The notes beneath the pieces were generated by a model. That model was not told the origin of the DNA and did no database searches. It saw nothing but the letters and a program-made list of their open reading frames with translations. Of a DNA stretch of 64,000 nt, positions 1-11,668 are shown in pieces. The translations under genes were made by a program, and so were the position numbers. The DNA is from Tetmemena sp. SeJ-2015 (lineage: Eukaryota; Ciliophora; Spirotrichea; Sporadotrichida; Oxytrichidae): contig JAJKFJ010022319.1 of assembly GCA_027382625.1 (NCBI GenBank), positions 310,001 to 374,000 of the forward strand. The letters run 5' to 3'. Every line of letters begins with the position of its first letter. The first letter of the stretch is position 1.

Positions 1-3000
1 ATAAGATAAAATTGACACGTGTGGAGATTCAATTAAAGTAACTAACCAAACTGGATTTTGTGATGATGGAAATGTACAGAGTGGAGATGGATGTAGTTTT
101 GTGTGTGAAATAGAAAATGGATGGACCTGCACAGGAGGAAGCCCAACTTCAAGAGATATTTGCACCGAGACTTGTGGTGATGGTCTGAGTTGCGGAGGTC
201 ACGAGTGCGACGATGGAAATATTTTAAACGGAGATGGGTGTTCCTCTACATGTACTATTGAAACTGGATACTACTGTTCTGGGGGATCTATATACGGGCC
301 AGATACATGCAAAGAGATATGCGGTGATGGGCTTAACTATGGATAATACTAGTGCGATGATGGGAACTTGATAGATGGAGATGGATGTGATGATACATGC
401 ATGATAGAGAAAGGTTGGTACTGCTTTAACGGAGATAAAACTACTAAGGATATTTGTAAATTAAGGCCTCAACCTAAAGTTCTTTCAGTAACTGTAAACT
501 CAGACAATACTCTAGCCACAATTTAATTCAACGACACCATCCTTCTCAATACGAATTTCAATTCATCTAGTTTCAACGCCTATATAGTTGGCCCTAAGAC
601 GCCATACTCTATTTATTGGTCTATTTAAAGTGCAAGCTACTATCAAACTCTAAATTATTAAATAATTTTATAATGCATGTGTTAAAAACTCAAGCAACCC
701 AATACCTCTTGGTCGATTTGAATATAGGAGATTAACTTTACGACAACGTGAATCAATCGCTAGTGATTGACTTCGTAGATCTGAACTACTACTATTCATC
801 AATAACCAGTCGACCACTTCTCAATTAGACAATTATAGTTTAACTTAACCCTCAAGAAGTGAAAGATACAGACGGTTGTAATCAGCCTTGGATCAGAACT
901 ATTTTGTTGATTCTATACATAGCATACATAATATTTTGCGTCATCTGCTGCTTTTTTTAAGATAAAATTTTGTGGGTTATTTATAATTCAATTAAAATTT
1001 AATCCGAAATTATTTCTTGTAAAAGCATAACTAAAAGTTCTTTTTTGGCAAGATATACTTAATTCTATAGCTTTTTCTTGAAGCTAAGCATGTTCCCTTT
1101 GATTTATATGACAATGAACTTCCAGATTCTTTAAATAGCCCCAGTAATGAAGCTGCTATTGGCCAAACTGCGCGAGATACTTCTTTTACGAATTCTAACT
1201 CATGAACTTAATTTAAAATTTTATGCAATATTTTTTGACTTTGAAAGCAATTTAAATCTCTTGGGAAGTTCGAGTTAGTACCCAGAAATAAATTAGTACT
1301 ACACTCAGCAGGACATCACTACCTCTGTATATCTCTACAACGCAATTGACGTTTTATTTGTAATGGCATTCTTCATTGTTCTTATCCCAATATTCATGAT
1401 ACTCCAAAAAATCTTCACCAAAGTGTAAGTAGTAGAGAGACATTATTTGCTAATTCATCTTTTAGGGAATTTCTGTAATCAGCTGCAAAGAGATACTATA
1501 CCTCTGTCATTCAAGAAGTGACACTTTTAGCCTACACTAAGTTGTCTGTAATTGGCATGCTTCAGTTCTTTAATTTCTACGAAAAATATTTTTAAAAAAT
1601 AGTATTTAATGTAATCACCAGATGGGTTTTAATATATTTTCGTAGTCGAAGATAATTGATAGTATGACAGGCTATTCAAACGTTGCAAACATCTTGGTCA
1701 CTATATTTTTCCTTGCAGGTATTCCTGTCATTCACTTCGCTCTGCTAATGAGAAAATTCTGCATTGACTCAAATATGTCACAACGATTAAAAAAGAAAAA
1801 TGCCTCTTTACTTATTATTTATCTTTAAAAGAAGTTGAAGAGAAAGAAGAAGGATGTATTTGAATAAGCAGATGACAAAGTCAAAAAGGGAGATAATGAC
1901 GATGACAAACTTGACACTCTAGGATCTTCCAAAAAGGGAACTCCGAATGGAGAAAAGAAGAAAAATGGAGTGGATAATGATGCAATGACTGATAGCAGTA
2001 GTGAGGATGAAAGCGATGGGCTATTCAATCATGATGAGAGGGCTTAATTAAGAGACGCTCAACATAAAATAGGTATTCAACTTTACCTTTGATCTGTATA
2101 GACGATTATAATTTCAAGAGCAGCTATCTATATAGGATGGCTTGGTATGACTTGAATGACCACTATTGGTGGAAACTAACTTTCTACTTGGGAGTTTGCT
2201 TTAGAATACTAGGTTATGCCTTTGCATTGGCTTACTTCAAGGATGATGGATACTATACTGTCCTCATTTTAATGATGTCAAGCGTTGCTGTAAGTTTTAC
2301 TTGTCTTTTGAGAAGGAATTTAGTCTATGACTTGGACCATGGGTCTGCACCCTTTCAAATTCAACTACCTTTACAACTTGCGCAGTAGCTTAAGAATTCT
2401 GTGGAACTATCGCCTCGATTACTTTGTTCGCTTACTATCACAAAAGATCTGTGAAAGAAACTGTTTAGGTGTTTGGTATATATTTATAATGAGTTAACAG
2501 TTACCTCTAGGTTATATCTTGTTCGCTAGTATTGCAGGAATGATGCTCCTTAGCGTCTACTTCATTATAAAGGAGATACTGAGAAGAAACAAGCCAGAGT
2601 TCGTAGGCATGGATGGACCAACTCTGCCTCCTAAATTGCCTGAATTTGCTAACAGGAAGCCAGTTGAAAAGCCCAAGAAGCAAAACCAAGATCATATATC
2701 ATTGAGTATCTATAAATATCTTTTTAAAGGATATAGACCTAGAGAAGAATTACCTCAGTCTCCAAATGAATTGAGAGAGCCAGACTCGGAAAGACCAAGA
2801 GATAATAAAAGAAATGACAGCGATCCTGATGAGCAGCCATCAGATGAAGAAGATTAAAAGCCAATTAAAATCGAGAAAGACAGGTATGACAAGCCAGAGA
2901 AAGGAAGAGATCAGAAACCTAAAAATGACAAAAAACCTCCAAGAAATCCACAGAGTAGAAATACCTCTAGGAATGATAAGAAAAAGATAAAAAAATTATC

Positions 3001-3498
3001 TCATCTGATTTTTCTATCTTTTAAAGCCCAAGCCTACAGATGAGGACCCATACGATAGTGAACTTAATAGTCTGGATGATAGTTATGGCTCTTAAGATAT
3101 CTCACTAACAGATCCTAAAAGGTTTACTTATAAATATAAGTATATATCCTGAGGACAGTAATTATCCTGACACTAGTAGAGAGGAACCCACTCCTAAGAA
3201 AAAGCCTAGTTCTAATGCACCTTCCAACTAATAGCAACCTCCTGCTTAACCTCCTAAGAAATAAGACAGCGATGATGATGAAGAGAAAGTAATTGACGGT
3301 GGAGATATTAATCAAGAGGCTAATGAAAACAGTGACGACTCAGGTGATTTTCCCTAAATATATTTTAAAACTTTATTGTAAGATCTGGTTCCTCAATACT
3401 CTTAAAATGTGGTAGGCAACAGAGGAGAGACTTTTGCAAGCAACTTTGGAGATTTCGAAACCTTCAATGGTAAAACTATAAAGGCAACTAGATTCTGA
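1..3498 (+). CDS. Cysteine-rich repeat (DUF4215/Myxo-disulfide type) multi-pass membrane protein, 5'-partial
   Basis: Open from the window edge with TAA/TAG read as Gln. The first ~470 bases encode at least three repeats of the pattern CDDGN...GDGC...C...GW/YYC, which is the cysteine-rich DUF4215 repeat common in large ciliate surface proteins. Hydrophobic segments follow (about 890-960, 1350-1410, 1690-1760, 2150-2330 and 2510-2570), then a long charged cytoplasmic tail rich in D, E, K and P, ending at TGA 3496-3498. A GT-AG intron lies near 1424-1466. Several other frame changes (about 650-700, 960-1050, 1200-1260, 1590-1660) are AT-rich and look like IESs; the pair of six-T runs at about 952-957 and 1040-1045 is a likely pointer. 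The role is probably surface sensing or adhesion, by family only. The start lies outside the window. Confidence 0.7.
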
Positions 3499-3617
3499 TT
3501 TCATGATAACTACTTTATCCATAATTAGTTGCTGATAAGTATCATTAGTGGTAGAGAAAGATGATGCGTAGATTGGTTTAATTAAAAGTTATTTAAAAAA
3601 GAGTGACGGCAGTTAAA

Positions 3618-6600
3618 ATGGATAATTTCCGCTTTCAGCAAACTCAGAATATGTAAGTCTATTATAATCTTATGAAGTGCATTCTCTTGGCTTCTCATCT
3701 TATTTTTGAAATATTCAATTTATCTTTTAATTAGCTACTTTGCATATGGTTAAAGTGCCCCAGCATTCAAGACTTCTCCAGGAAAGAAGAAAAAGAAGAA
3801 GAGAGCAAATCTTTTTGACAATCCTGTGCCAGTTCTTCAACAGCAGCACTCCTCTACTAACAATTATACTGGCCAATACTTCAAGGATCAACTCAAAAAG
3901 CAAAAGGAGTAAGTATTTGAACACTTCTCAATTCTATTATATCCTAATGCGAAACTTACTTATCGTTTAGACTTGAGCGACTGCAAGGAAACTCCTCCTA
4001 AGTTTCTAACAAGCAGAGTTTTAATTAAAATCAAGTGCAAGTTATGCAAACTTACTCGCAACTATAACAGACTACAGGGAATCATCACAAGATGAGAAAG
4101 CCATCTCTAGTTATTGACAGCGCTAGTAAGCTACAAACTTTGCAAAATACAGGGCCAGGTACAACTCTGTAAACTGATTAGGATCTTGAGTTCATGCCCA
4201 TCACTGATAGCACAAATGTATAATAGAACTTGCACAGTTAGAGCTTCCATTTGAGCTCAACTTAAATGGAAAATTAAAAATAGCCCTAAATGTCTAATAA
4301 GTCTGCTAAGACTGCCAAGACTCAAGGACTTGGTAACAATCACCTCTTTTTGAATGTGGGCACCTAAGGAAATCAAATGAATATGGGTTAATACCTGCCA
4401 TCTATCCACACTCTCACTTAAACAACGTATGAGGGTGGATTTAAAGCCTTATCGGGAAGAAGTCAGATACCTATAAATGGAGGAGCTTTCAACTAAGTTT
4501 TAAGTAGCAAGAATAAAAATAGTATCACATCAGTTAACTAAGGTTTCAAAGGACATGAGACTATGGTCATGCTCCGAGAAAGTATTCTAATTTTTAAATT
4601 GTTAAATCATTTGCATATATATCATAAAAATGCTTAATATATATACCTCTAGTTATAAAATATTCTTTGTAAACATAAGCAACTTTAGTAAAAATTTAAT
4701 TCTTGCTATAATAAGAGTCACAGGGGACAAGGAAGTATTGAAAATAAGGCTCCTACTTTCCAGGAGTAGAGATTTGAATAGCTTCTCAAAGAGTAAAAAA
4801 TGCTGAAAACTAAAGGATCCTTCTATAACAATCACACAGGGAAGACTCCAGTTTATCACAAACAAGGATCAGCTATCCTGCCTGCAGCAAATCTCTTTGT
4901 CCCAAATTCGTAAAACTTGAAGGAATTTATCTCTCCCACTAAAAATAGAGACAAGACAAGTGAAAACAGATCCTCAAATAAGAAGGATGAGAAGAATTAG
5001 TCAATGATGTTCTTGAATCAGAGTGACCAAGACATAGATTAGTATGCCTCTGTCATCTCTAATCCTAAAAGTGTAAATGGAGGGATAAATGGAACAAAGT
5101 ATGCTCAAAGCTTAAGTGCGAGTAAAGACAAAAGCCTATTGATGAGTGGCAAGAAAAAGCACCCTGAATCAGGCAAAATTCAACCTAAGTAGAAAGGTGC
5201 CTTAAATAGCAGCACTCAGTATTATTAAAACTCTTCTGAAATTTGTGAAGAAGAGGATCAGTATACTGAGTTATAAGAAGATGAGGATTCTAACATCCCA
5301 GCAGTGTCAGCTCTTCATCATCAGGAGAGTATTGAGTAAATGCAATTTGGAGTTCACATGCAGTCTTCTACAACTGGTAGGGGTATCAATTCAATATAAG
5401 AGGCACAGTAATATAAACTTCCCTCAATAAGAAGTAATGAGAGTATCAGCTAATTGGATGAGAGGGGAAGTTAATTATTGTCTAACACCAAGTATTAAGG
5501 AGGCTTGTTTTAAAAATCTAATCAGCCTAGTTACAAAATGTCCTTGAACTAAAATCAAATAAGTGAATTGGATCGTGGGTTGTAGAAATAAGATTAAGCT
5601 TAATTTATTTGCAAAAATGATCATCTACCAATATATTCTCTGGCTTTAAGAAAAAAGTATGGGGTGATAATTTTTAGATATTAAATAGGAAAAGATTAGG
5701 TTTTAATTAAATTATTGCACCCCATTGGTTAATCAGTGATCTCTAGAGCGAAATCCAATTAAACATTAGAGTTTTAATTATATCTCTAAATTATATATTA
5801 AACACCAATCAATATTAGAGTTAATCACAATCAGCCAATTAGAGATCTTTAATCATTAGGCTCTTGCTCACATAGATTATTAAGAATTGGGTTTTGATCT
5901 TATTTCTACAACCCACGATCCAATTCACTTATTTGATTTTAGTAAGTAGCCTCAGTTAATTTTAATCACGCAAACGATGGCTTGCTGAATAAGCATAAAA
6001 GTATTCTTGAAGAAAGCAAAAATATTCTTCTTTTAGATCAGTAGTCTAAAAATAGAGCTAAGAAATTTATGAATACCGGGGTAAATAGTCAATTAAAAGT
6101 TAAGGAAATCGTTGGTGAAGGTACTTCGCGAGATGCAAATTCCAACGGATAAATTCAAAGAGTTTCGCTCTAGAAAAAAGGTTCCTCTAGTAGCACTACA
6201 GGACTTCACAAGGTGGTTCCTAAACAAACTACTAATTTATCTTCGGGTGGTGTCTCTAGATCTGAAAAAGAAGATCCACCTCTAACTCTAACTGATGATG
6301 AAAAACAAATATATGGAAATAGATTTCCTAGTAACTATAAGAGAGTTAAGTTATTAGGTAGAGGAGGATGCGCTTTAGTTTGGTTGGCTACAGATGAAAA
6401 AGTAGGAGAGAGAATGGTTGCAGTAAAGTAGTTCCCTAAGAATAACTCTCAAGCTGCTAATCTCGAGAGTGGATATAAGGAACTAGAGATGAACCGGAAA
6501 TTCTTTTCTCAAAATGGAGAACCTGTATAACAATTTTCAAACTCCCCAGGACTTTAATATCTATGTAAGATGCTTGACTATCGAGATGAGAAGCAAGATC

Positions 6601-7455
6601 TCTGGTTGGTTTTCGAGCTTTGTGGAAAACCTCTCAGTAAGGCAATTTTTGACGTCAAGGGAGAATTTTATAAAGGCGAAAGAATCTATCAAGTGCTTCA
6701 TAAGTAAAGTTTCTTGAACGTTTTGGAGTTCAACCATGGACGAGCTTTCAAAGAATTTATCAGGTGCATGGCCTTTGTCCTTCATCTCTTTTCTTAGGCT
6801 GGCATTGTTCATTCTGATCTCAAACCAGAGAATGTCTTGATTTTGCATGACTATTAGAGCGGAGTTACAAGTTTCAAAATAATTGACTTAGGAAGCAGCT
6901 TCAAATTTGAAAGCTCTAGTCATGAGGTAGAGCTGACTACTCCAGAGTACTTAGCCCCTGATATACTAGAGTTCCTGGATCAAAAGTCAAGTCTCTTAAC
7001 AGGAGGGCAGCAGATTTAAGCACAACATGACTTGAGCAAGAAACTTAATCCTTGGTCGATAGATGTATGGAGTATGGGAGCTATACTACTCGAAGTGATA
7101 ATCGGCTTCCCTCTTATGGATGAGTTATAAGGGAAGAATTGTGAAAGACTCTTCCAATCATTAAAAAGACTCAAGGGGGAATAAAAGAGATGGAGTTGCC
7201 CATACTTAAGCCTCAGAGTGCATGACTGGTCTTTTTGGAATTCAAGGTAGAGTTCCAAAGAAGATAAGGTAAAAGTAAATCAAGACAGTGCAGTCACTTA
7301 AATCTACCTTGAAGAAGCAGTTTTCAAACGACCTCTGCTTAGGAGGGTTAAACACAAATGAACTCTTCGTTGACTTGCTCTCTTAAATGCTAGAGTTAAA
7401 CCCCAAATAGAGGATATCACCAGAAGAAATACTCTAGCATCCTTTTTTAAATTGA
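3618..7455 (+). CDS. Protein kinase, CMGC/DYRK-like, with long Q/N/S-rich N-terminal region
   Basis: ATG 3618, TGA 7453-7455. Short GT-AG introns follow the first exon (about 3655-3733) and recur near 3909-3969. The N-terminal ~750 residues are low-complexity Q/N/S/K. The kinase domain starts near 6340 with a glycine loop LLGRGGCALVW and the VAVK lysine (6417-6431). The catalytic loop reads HSDLKPEN (about 6809-6833) where HRD or HCD is usual, the magnesium motif reads DLGSS (about 6884) in place of DFG, and TPEYLAPD matches the APE region. The HxDLKPEN and IDxGSS combination points to DYRK/CMGC. The C-lobe ends with a typical LNPKQRISPEEILQHPF block. A frame change at about 7165-7235 is unexplained. 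A 390-bp TIR element at 5550-5941 splits the gene, and removing it with one TA restores the frame exactly. The substrate is unknown. Confidence 0.75.
5550..5941. mobile_element. TIR element (MITE-like) with TA duplication, inside the kinase gene
   Basis: The first 45 bases (from TA at 5550) recur as a perfect inverted repeat ending with TA at 5941. The ~390-bp interior has no coding frame. Both edges are TA, the target-site hallmark of Tc1/mariner-type elements. Deleting 5550-5939, which leaves a single TA, joins the codons on each side into one open frame (...LNQQVAS...). The element therefore behaves like an IES that must be excised precisely. No transposase is encoded, so any mobilisation would be in trans. 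Confidence 0.9.
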
Positions 7456-7560
7456 TTTTAAATTTATCAATGGCCTTAAAAATTAAGTCTACGAAATAAA
7501 GTGCTTCAAAAGAATAAAAACTTCAAAAACTTGCTGGTTCAAATTTTGCGCAAAATGTTT

Positions 7561-7860
7561 TCACAATTTGTCTTTAGAATGACTTCTGCTTTTTATAGAT
7601 ATCTTGCTTTTTCTTAATCTCGCTAGTTCTACTATTTATCTTTTTTGGCTGTTAATTTCTTGATCCAACTTAGAGATGGCTCTTTAAGTATAAGTATTCT
7701 TCTGCTTCGAGAAGCGAGTTGATGATGAAGTTGATGTTGAGGAAAAAGCTTTGCTTTAAAGAAAAATGCTCTTGCAGCATGGAGCACAATCCTGAAAATG
7801 TTCAACAAAAAAATAGCTCGCAGAGAGTTACTAATTTCAAAGTTTCTTCTGAGCATAGAT
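7561..7860 (-). CDS. Uncertain short coiled-coil ORF
   Basis: On the minus strand a Q/K/E-rich helical frame ends with TGA at 7561-7563 (segment KLDQEINSQKRQIVELARLR). Upstream, a neighbouring frame reads SLLEAEEYLYLK. The two are related by a one-base shift near 7675, and no confident start was found. It could be a small gene tail-to-tail with the kinase or a remnant. I do not recognise it. Confidence 0.25.
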
Positions 7861-7955
7861 TATTTAAAATTAAAAAAATGTAAATAAATTAAATTTATTT
7901 GATATTCATGCTTAAAATCAGAAATTAAAAATAAAATGATTGGATGAAATTTACT

Positions 7956-8590
7956 TCAAATTTACTCTTAGAAATTTAAAATAAGATAAATAGATTCGTG
8001 TTCTTAATTTAGAGGAGACCCAAATTCCTCACCATCGTTTTCTTGAAGGTTTGAGGAAGAATCTTTCTCAAGACTCAAACTAGAAATTTTTTGAAGGGAG
8101 GAAGAGTTTTCATCCAGGTTAGACAATAAAAGTATTTTGTGATCCTCAAAAGCAAATTTATCAGTGAGGGAGTTGATCTCAGAGGAAGATTGCGATCTCT
8201 CCTCAAATAGATTTTAAATCTGAACTTGCTGTAGTGTTGAGTGGGAAAGTTCTGAAGAAGAATTTTGAATAACTTTGCCTGCTTCAAATACTTGCTGAGT
8301 CAAAGTAAGCGGCTCACAAATATAATATAGTGAGTTATTTTACAACTGACGAAACTCTCTTTGGGGTGTTCATTCAAGAAAAAGAAGGTGGAGGCTGAAT
8401 ACTTGCTCAGAAAATCAGAATTTTCCTAATTATAAAACTCTTCCTCTGCGTTCAAACTCAAAGGTGAAATGTGTTTTACTGAAGGCTCAGAATCCTTTTG
8501 CACTTGAAACTCAAATGACTCTGAAAAGTTGCAAATAGATTCTGATGCTGGCTCCTCTTCAACTTCTTCTTCTTCTCAGCCTCAATAACC
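7956..8590 (-). CDS. Hypothetical acidic, serine-rich protein (5' end unresolved)
   Basis: Minus-strand frame ending at TGA 7956-7958. It reads through Q codons with high Ser/Glu/Asp content (segments EEVEEEPASESICNF, SSSEINSLTDKFAFEDHK, EKDSSSNLQENDGEEFGSP). A GT-AG intron of about 38 bases near 8308-8345 joins KESF to PLTLTQQVFEAGK in frame. Upstream of 8590 the frame meets TGA, so the start may lie beyond an unresolved IES or intron. No domain is recognised. The composition suggests a disordered protein. Confidence 0.45.
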
Positions 8591-8783
8591 GAGATGTGCT
8601 AAATATAGTGAGAGTTTAAGTAAAATATGTTAAAATTAGTTAAAATAATATAACTGGCAAATATAAAATATGGCCATCCTAAAGAATTTTTTAAAAATTA
8701 ATTAGTATAACTTTGATAATATTGGTGAGAGTTTAATAGAAAATAAAAGGTTATAAAAAGAAATTAAACAGGAAGAACAAAAA

Positions 8784-8968
8784 ATGGGAGGAGACTTTCC
8801 AGGCTTAAGATATTTTGAATAAAATTGGCAGAGTGAGACACTCACTTTAATGTAAGGTTAAAATATTAATTTAATTAAAATTGAGATTACGAATATTAAA
8901 AAATAAATCTCTAGGTAGGTGCTGTCTATAAGAAATGCTCCAATAAGAAGAAACTGTATGGCGAGTGA
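8784..8968 (+). CDS. Small two-exon ORF, 40 residues
   Basis: Exon 1 is 8784-8856 and exon 2 is 8919-8968, joined over a GT-AG intron of 62 bases. The product begins MGGDFPGLRYFEQNWQSE and ends NKKKLYGE before TGA 8966-8968. The exon lengths sum to exactly 41 codons, and the coding stretch is less AT-rich than its surroundings. I do not recognise the product. It may be a small conserved subunit or a chance ORF. Confidence 0.35.
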
Positions 8969-9173
8969 ACTCTAATTAATTCTCTAATTAAATTTTTTAA
9001 TAAAAGCGCCCTTAAACTAAAGCTACACAAGAACATATAAAACTTTAATTATACCCTAAATAAATGAGAAAATCTCACTTTGAATTATGTTTTCTTTTTG
9101 CACTGATTTTAAACCATAAAATTATTTAAATTTCTTATTAATTTTAATTATAATTGAGCTGGGATCTTCAGGT

Positions 9174-10274
9174 TCAAGAATTAGGATAGGTTAGGCCTCT
9201 CTCGCAAACTTTTTAGGATCTAAGAGATTTAGTCTTTGTTTGAGAATATTCTTGATCTCGCAAGTACTTCTCATTAGAAAGTTGAACATCTTCAGTGAGG
9301 ACAGTCTCAATCAAATTAAAGTTTTCAAAGATAGGTTGCTCAAACTCACCAAGTCGTGATTCGATACTGCTAAATGCTTGATCGAAGTTGTCAAGTATAC
9401 TCAAAGTCTAAGTGGCAAGGTTCATACTGCTTTCAAGTTCTTTAAGAGTTCTAGAGATACTCTCTTGAAGTTGAGTAGCTCTCTAAGCTTCCTTAGATTT
9501 AGAAAAGAAGCTAAAAGGTTGGAATACCTTCTTAGTTGTAACTTAAGTTAGGCCGCAAAGTTGTTGATTGAGAGGCTTTTCCTTTTGTTATTCAGGTTAT
9601 GAGCTCTGCTAATTCTGATCAAATTCAAACTTTTGAGAAGGATGATGAGTGCAAACTTGAGAGATATCAGGGAGTGACTAGTAGTCGAATACTTTAGCTC
9701 TTGTAGGTAGATTTAACTCTAGGAACTTAGATCAAAACTAAATTCCTCGATGCTGTGAGGTTTAAAGTTTCTGTCCTGCTCATCAAACTGATTTTCATGA
9801 AAAGGTTTGATCCCTACTTCGGTTTTAAGATGAAAAATGTGTTTACCAACAGAAACTTCTGAGTTCATATTTCTTTCTCGCTCCAAGGGTTTAGAATCTG
9901 TACACAGGCTCTCAAGATAATTTTCTTCTACTCTAGGAGAGTGCAAATAGAAAGCAGGAGGTTGGGCACTTCCAAAAGGCAAAGGTGTTGAAATCAAAGA
10001 AGGCTAAATTAAGTATTAATTATCAGAAAACAAATACTCCAAAGCGAGGCTACTCAAAGCAGTGAGGTCTCAAATCAAAGGTTTCAGGCTTAATGTTTCC
10101 GAAATTAGAGAGCTCAAACTGGAAAGCAGAATTGCTGTCAAGAATCTTTTCGGCAGAGTTTTGATCACTGCAGACTCTCTCACATTTTAAAAGCTTCCTA
10201 ATAAAAATAAATGGACTCCTTTCTTACAGTCTAAACTCAAATTGATTCTATTGCTCTCCACTATAAAAGTTCAT
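9174..10274 (-). CDS. Hypothetical protein, serine/glutamine-rich with C-terminal coiled coil
   Basis: ATG at 10272-10274 (minus), TGA at 9174-9176. Two short GT-AG introns, about 30 and 35 bases (near 10207-10236 and 10005-10039), join MNFYSGEQQNQFEFRL to KLLKCERVCSDQ and RFG to PSLISTPLPFG. The C-terminal third is helical (ATQLQESISRTLKELESSMNL, then SILDNFDQAFSSIESRL). One unexplained frame step sits near 9715. The neighbours on both sides are also on the minus strand. No family is recognised. Confidence 0.6.
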
Positions 10275-10377
10275 CTCAAAGTTAAATTAGAATCTTTAAA
10301 CAAAATTACTCTATTCAAGTTTAAAACAGCAAATTAAATTCATTGAATGGAATTTAACTTATTACAACATCGATCTT

Positions 10378-11481
10378 TCATTAATCATAATTCAAATACT
10401 TGTTTAACTTTCTTTATTAATCGTCTAATTTTCTTTCTTTTAAATTAGCGTTAATTTATTAATCGTGTAAGTTCATTCTTTTCTTCTGTTGTCTTTCTCT
10501 ATTCTCTAAAATAAGCTTTTCCTTCAAAGAGAGAGGTTTATTATTCAATAAATTATAGTAGGCCTTAGCATACTCAAAATCTTATTATTCTTATATAAGT
10601 GTTGAGGTTTAAAATGCTTCCTGATTCAATCTTTCATTTCTCTCCAACTGTTATTCGTACTACAATCGCTCATCTGCAGATAATTTTTTCTCCTCATCCT
10701 CTTACTCCCCAAAAGCAGAAATCTCTCTATACTAATCTGTTCTCTACAATACTTGTACATTTTGAATTCTATCTTTTTTATAATATCCTATAGCACTATC
10801 CTCATCTTGAGCATCATAACAATTTTGAGAATCTTGGTCATAAAAATCTGATTCAATAGCAGATTCTGAGTTTACATAAAAATTATTATTATCAACACAT
10901 TCTTATTCACTCTGATTTTAATACTACTAATTTTAATGTCTTTGCTAATTTTAACTATCTTAATAATGCTAATCTTCAACTCCTAACCTGCCTTACTTTT
11001 GCGGGAATCGCTCCCCTTCATTTTCTTCTTGCCTCATATTAATTAGTCTAAACTGCTCTACCTAGAGCTTTTATATCCTTTCTATTCTTTGTCTCTCCCT
11101 TTCAAGCTACTTCTCTTTTACATGCTAGTACATTTCCTCTCTTCTCATTTTCTGAAGTTACTTATTGGCTTTATCTATATTCAGCTGACTCTCTTTTTCC
11201 TTTTAATTAGCGTAGTCAACCCTCTTAGCATCTAACTCAGAAACTTAAATCAAATCTTCAATTAGACTCATTCCCTCTTCAAATAGAGTTTCTATGCTTT
11301 GATTAGTCTCTTTTGCTTAATTCGAAATGTTTTCAAAGATATTATCAACTAAGCAGCCCAGATTATTCTAAAGATTATCACTCATAGCAACTAAATCATT
11401 CTCAGTTGCTCTCACTTTCTACTCCATCACTTGTTGCTCTTCTCTAATCTCTTTTTCATATATGCTTTGAGGTCTGTTCAT
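10378..11481 (-). CDS. Glutamine-rich coiled-coil protein, intron-free and IES-free
   Basis: One uninterrupted 368-codon frame from ATG (11479-11481) to TGA (10378-10380), visible only with TAA/TAG as Gln. The first ~180 residues form charged coiled coil (EKEIREEQQVMEQKVRATE; QLERERQRIERIQKLQVEQF). A Q/N/Y/D-rich middle follows (about 190-250), then another helical end (LSLKEKLILENRERQQKKR). An uninterrupted frame of this length with dozens of in-frame TAA/TAG codons is strong internal evidence for the ciliate code. The function is unknown, possibly cytoskeletal. Confidence 0.7.
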
Positions 11482-11668
11482 TCTTTATAAGATACGTAGA
11501 TGATCTTTGATATGCTTAAACTATCAGAAAAGATTGTATTTTGAATATTTGCCTCACTCCACAATGATAAAGCACTTTAAGAGAAATTAATGAAGTGACG
11601 ATAAATGCAAAATATGATGAAGCTAGTTTATTTAATGTGGCAAAGTTATAATAAGATTTATTATAGAA

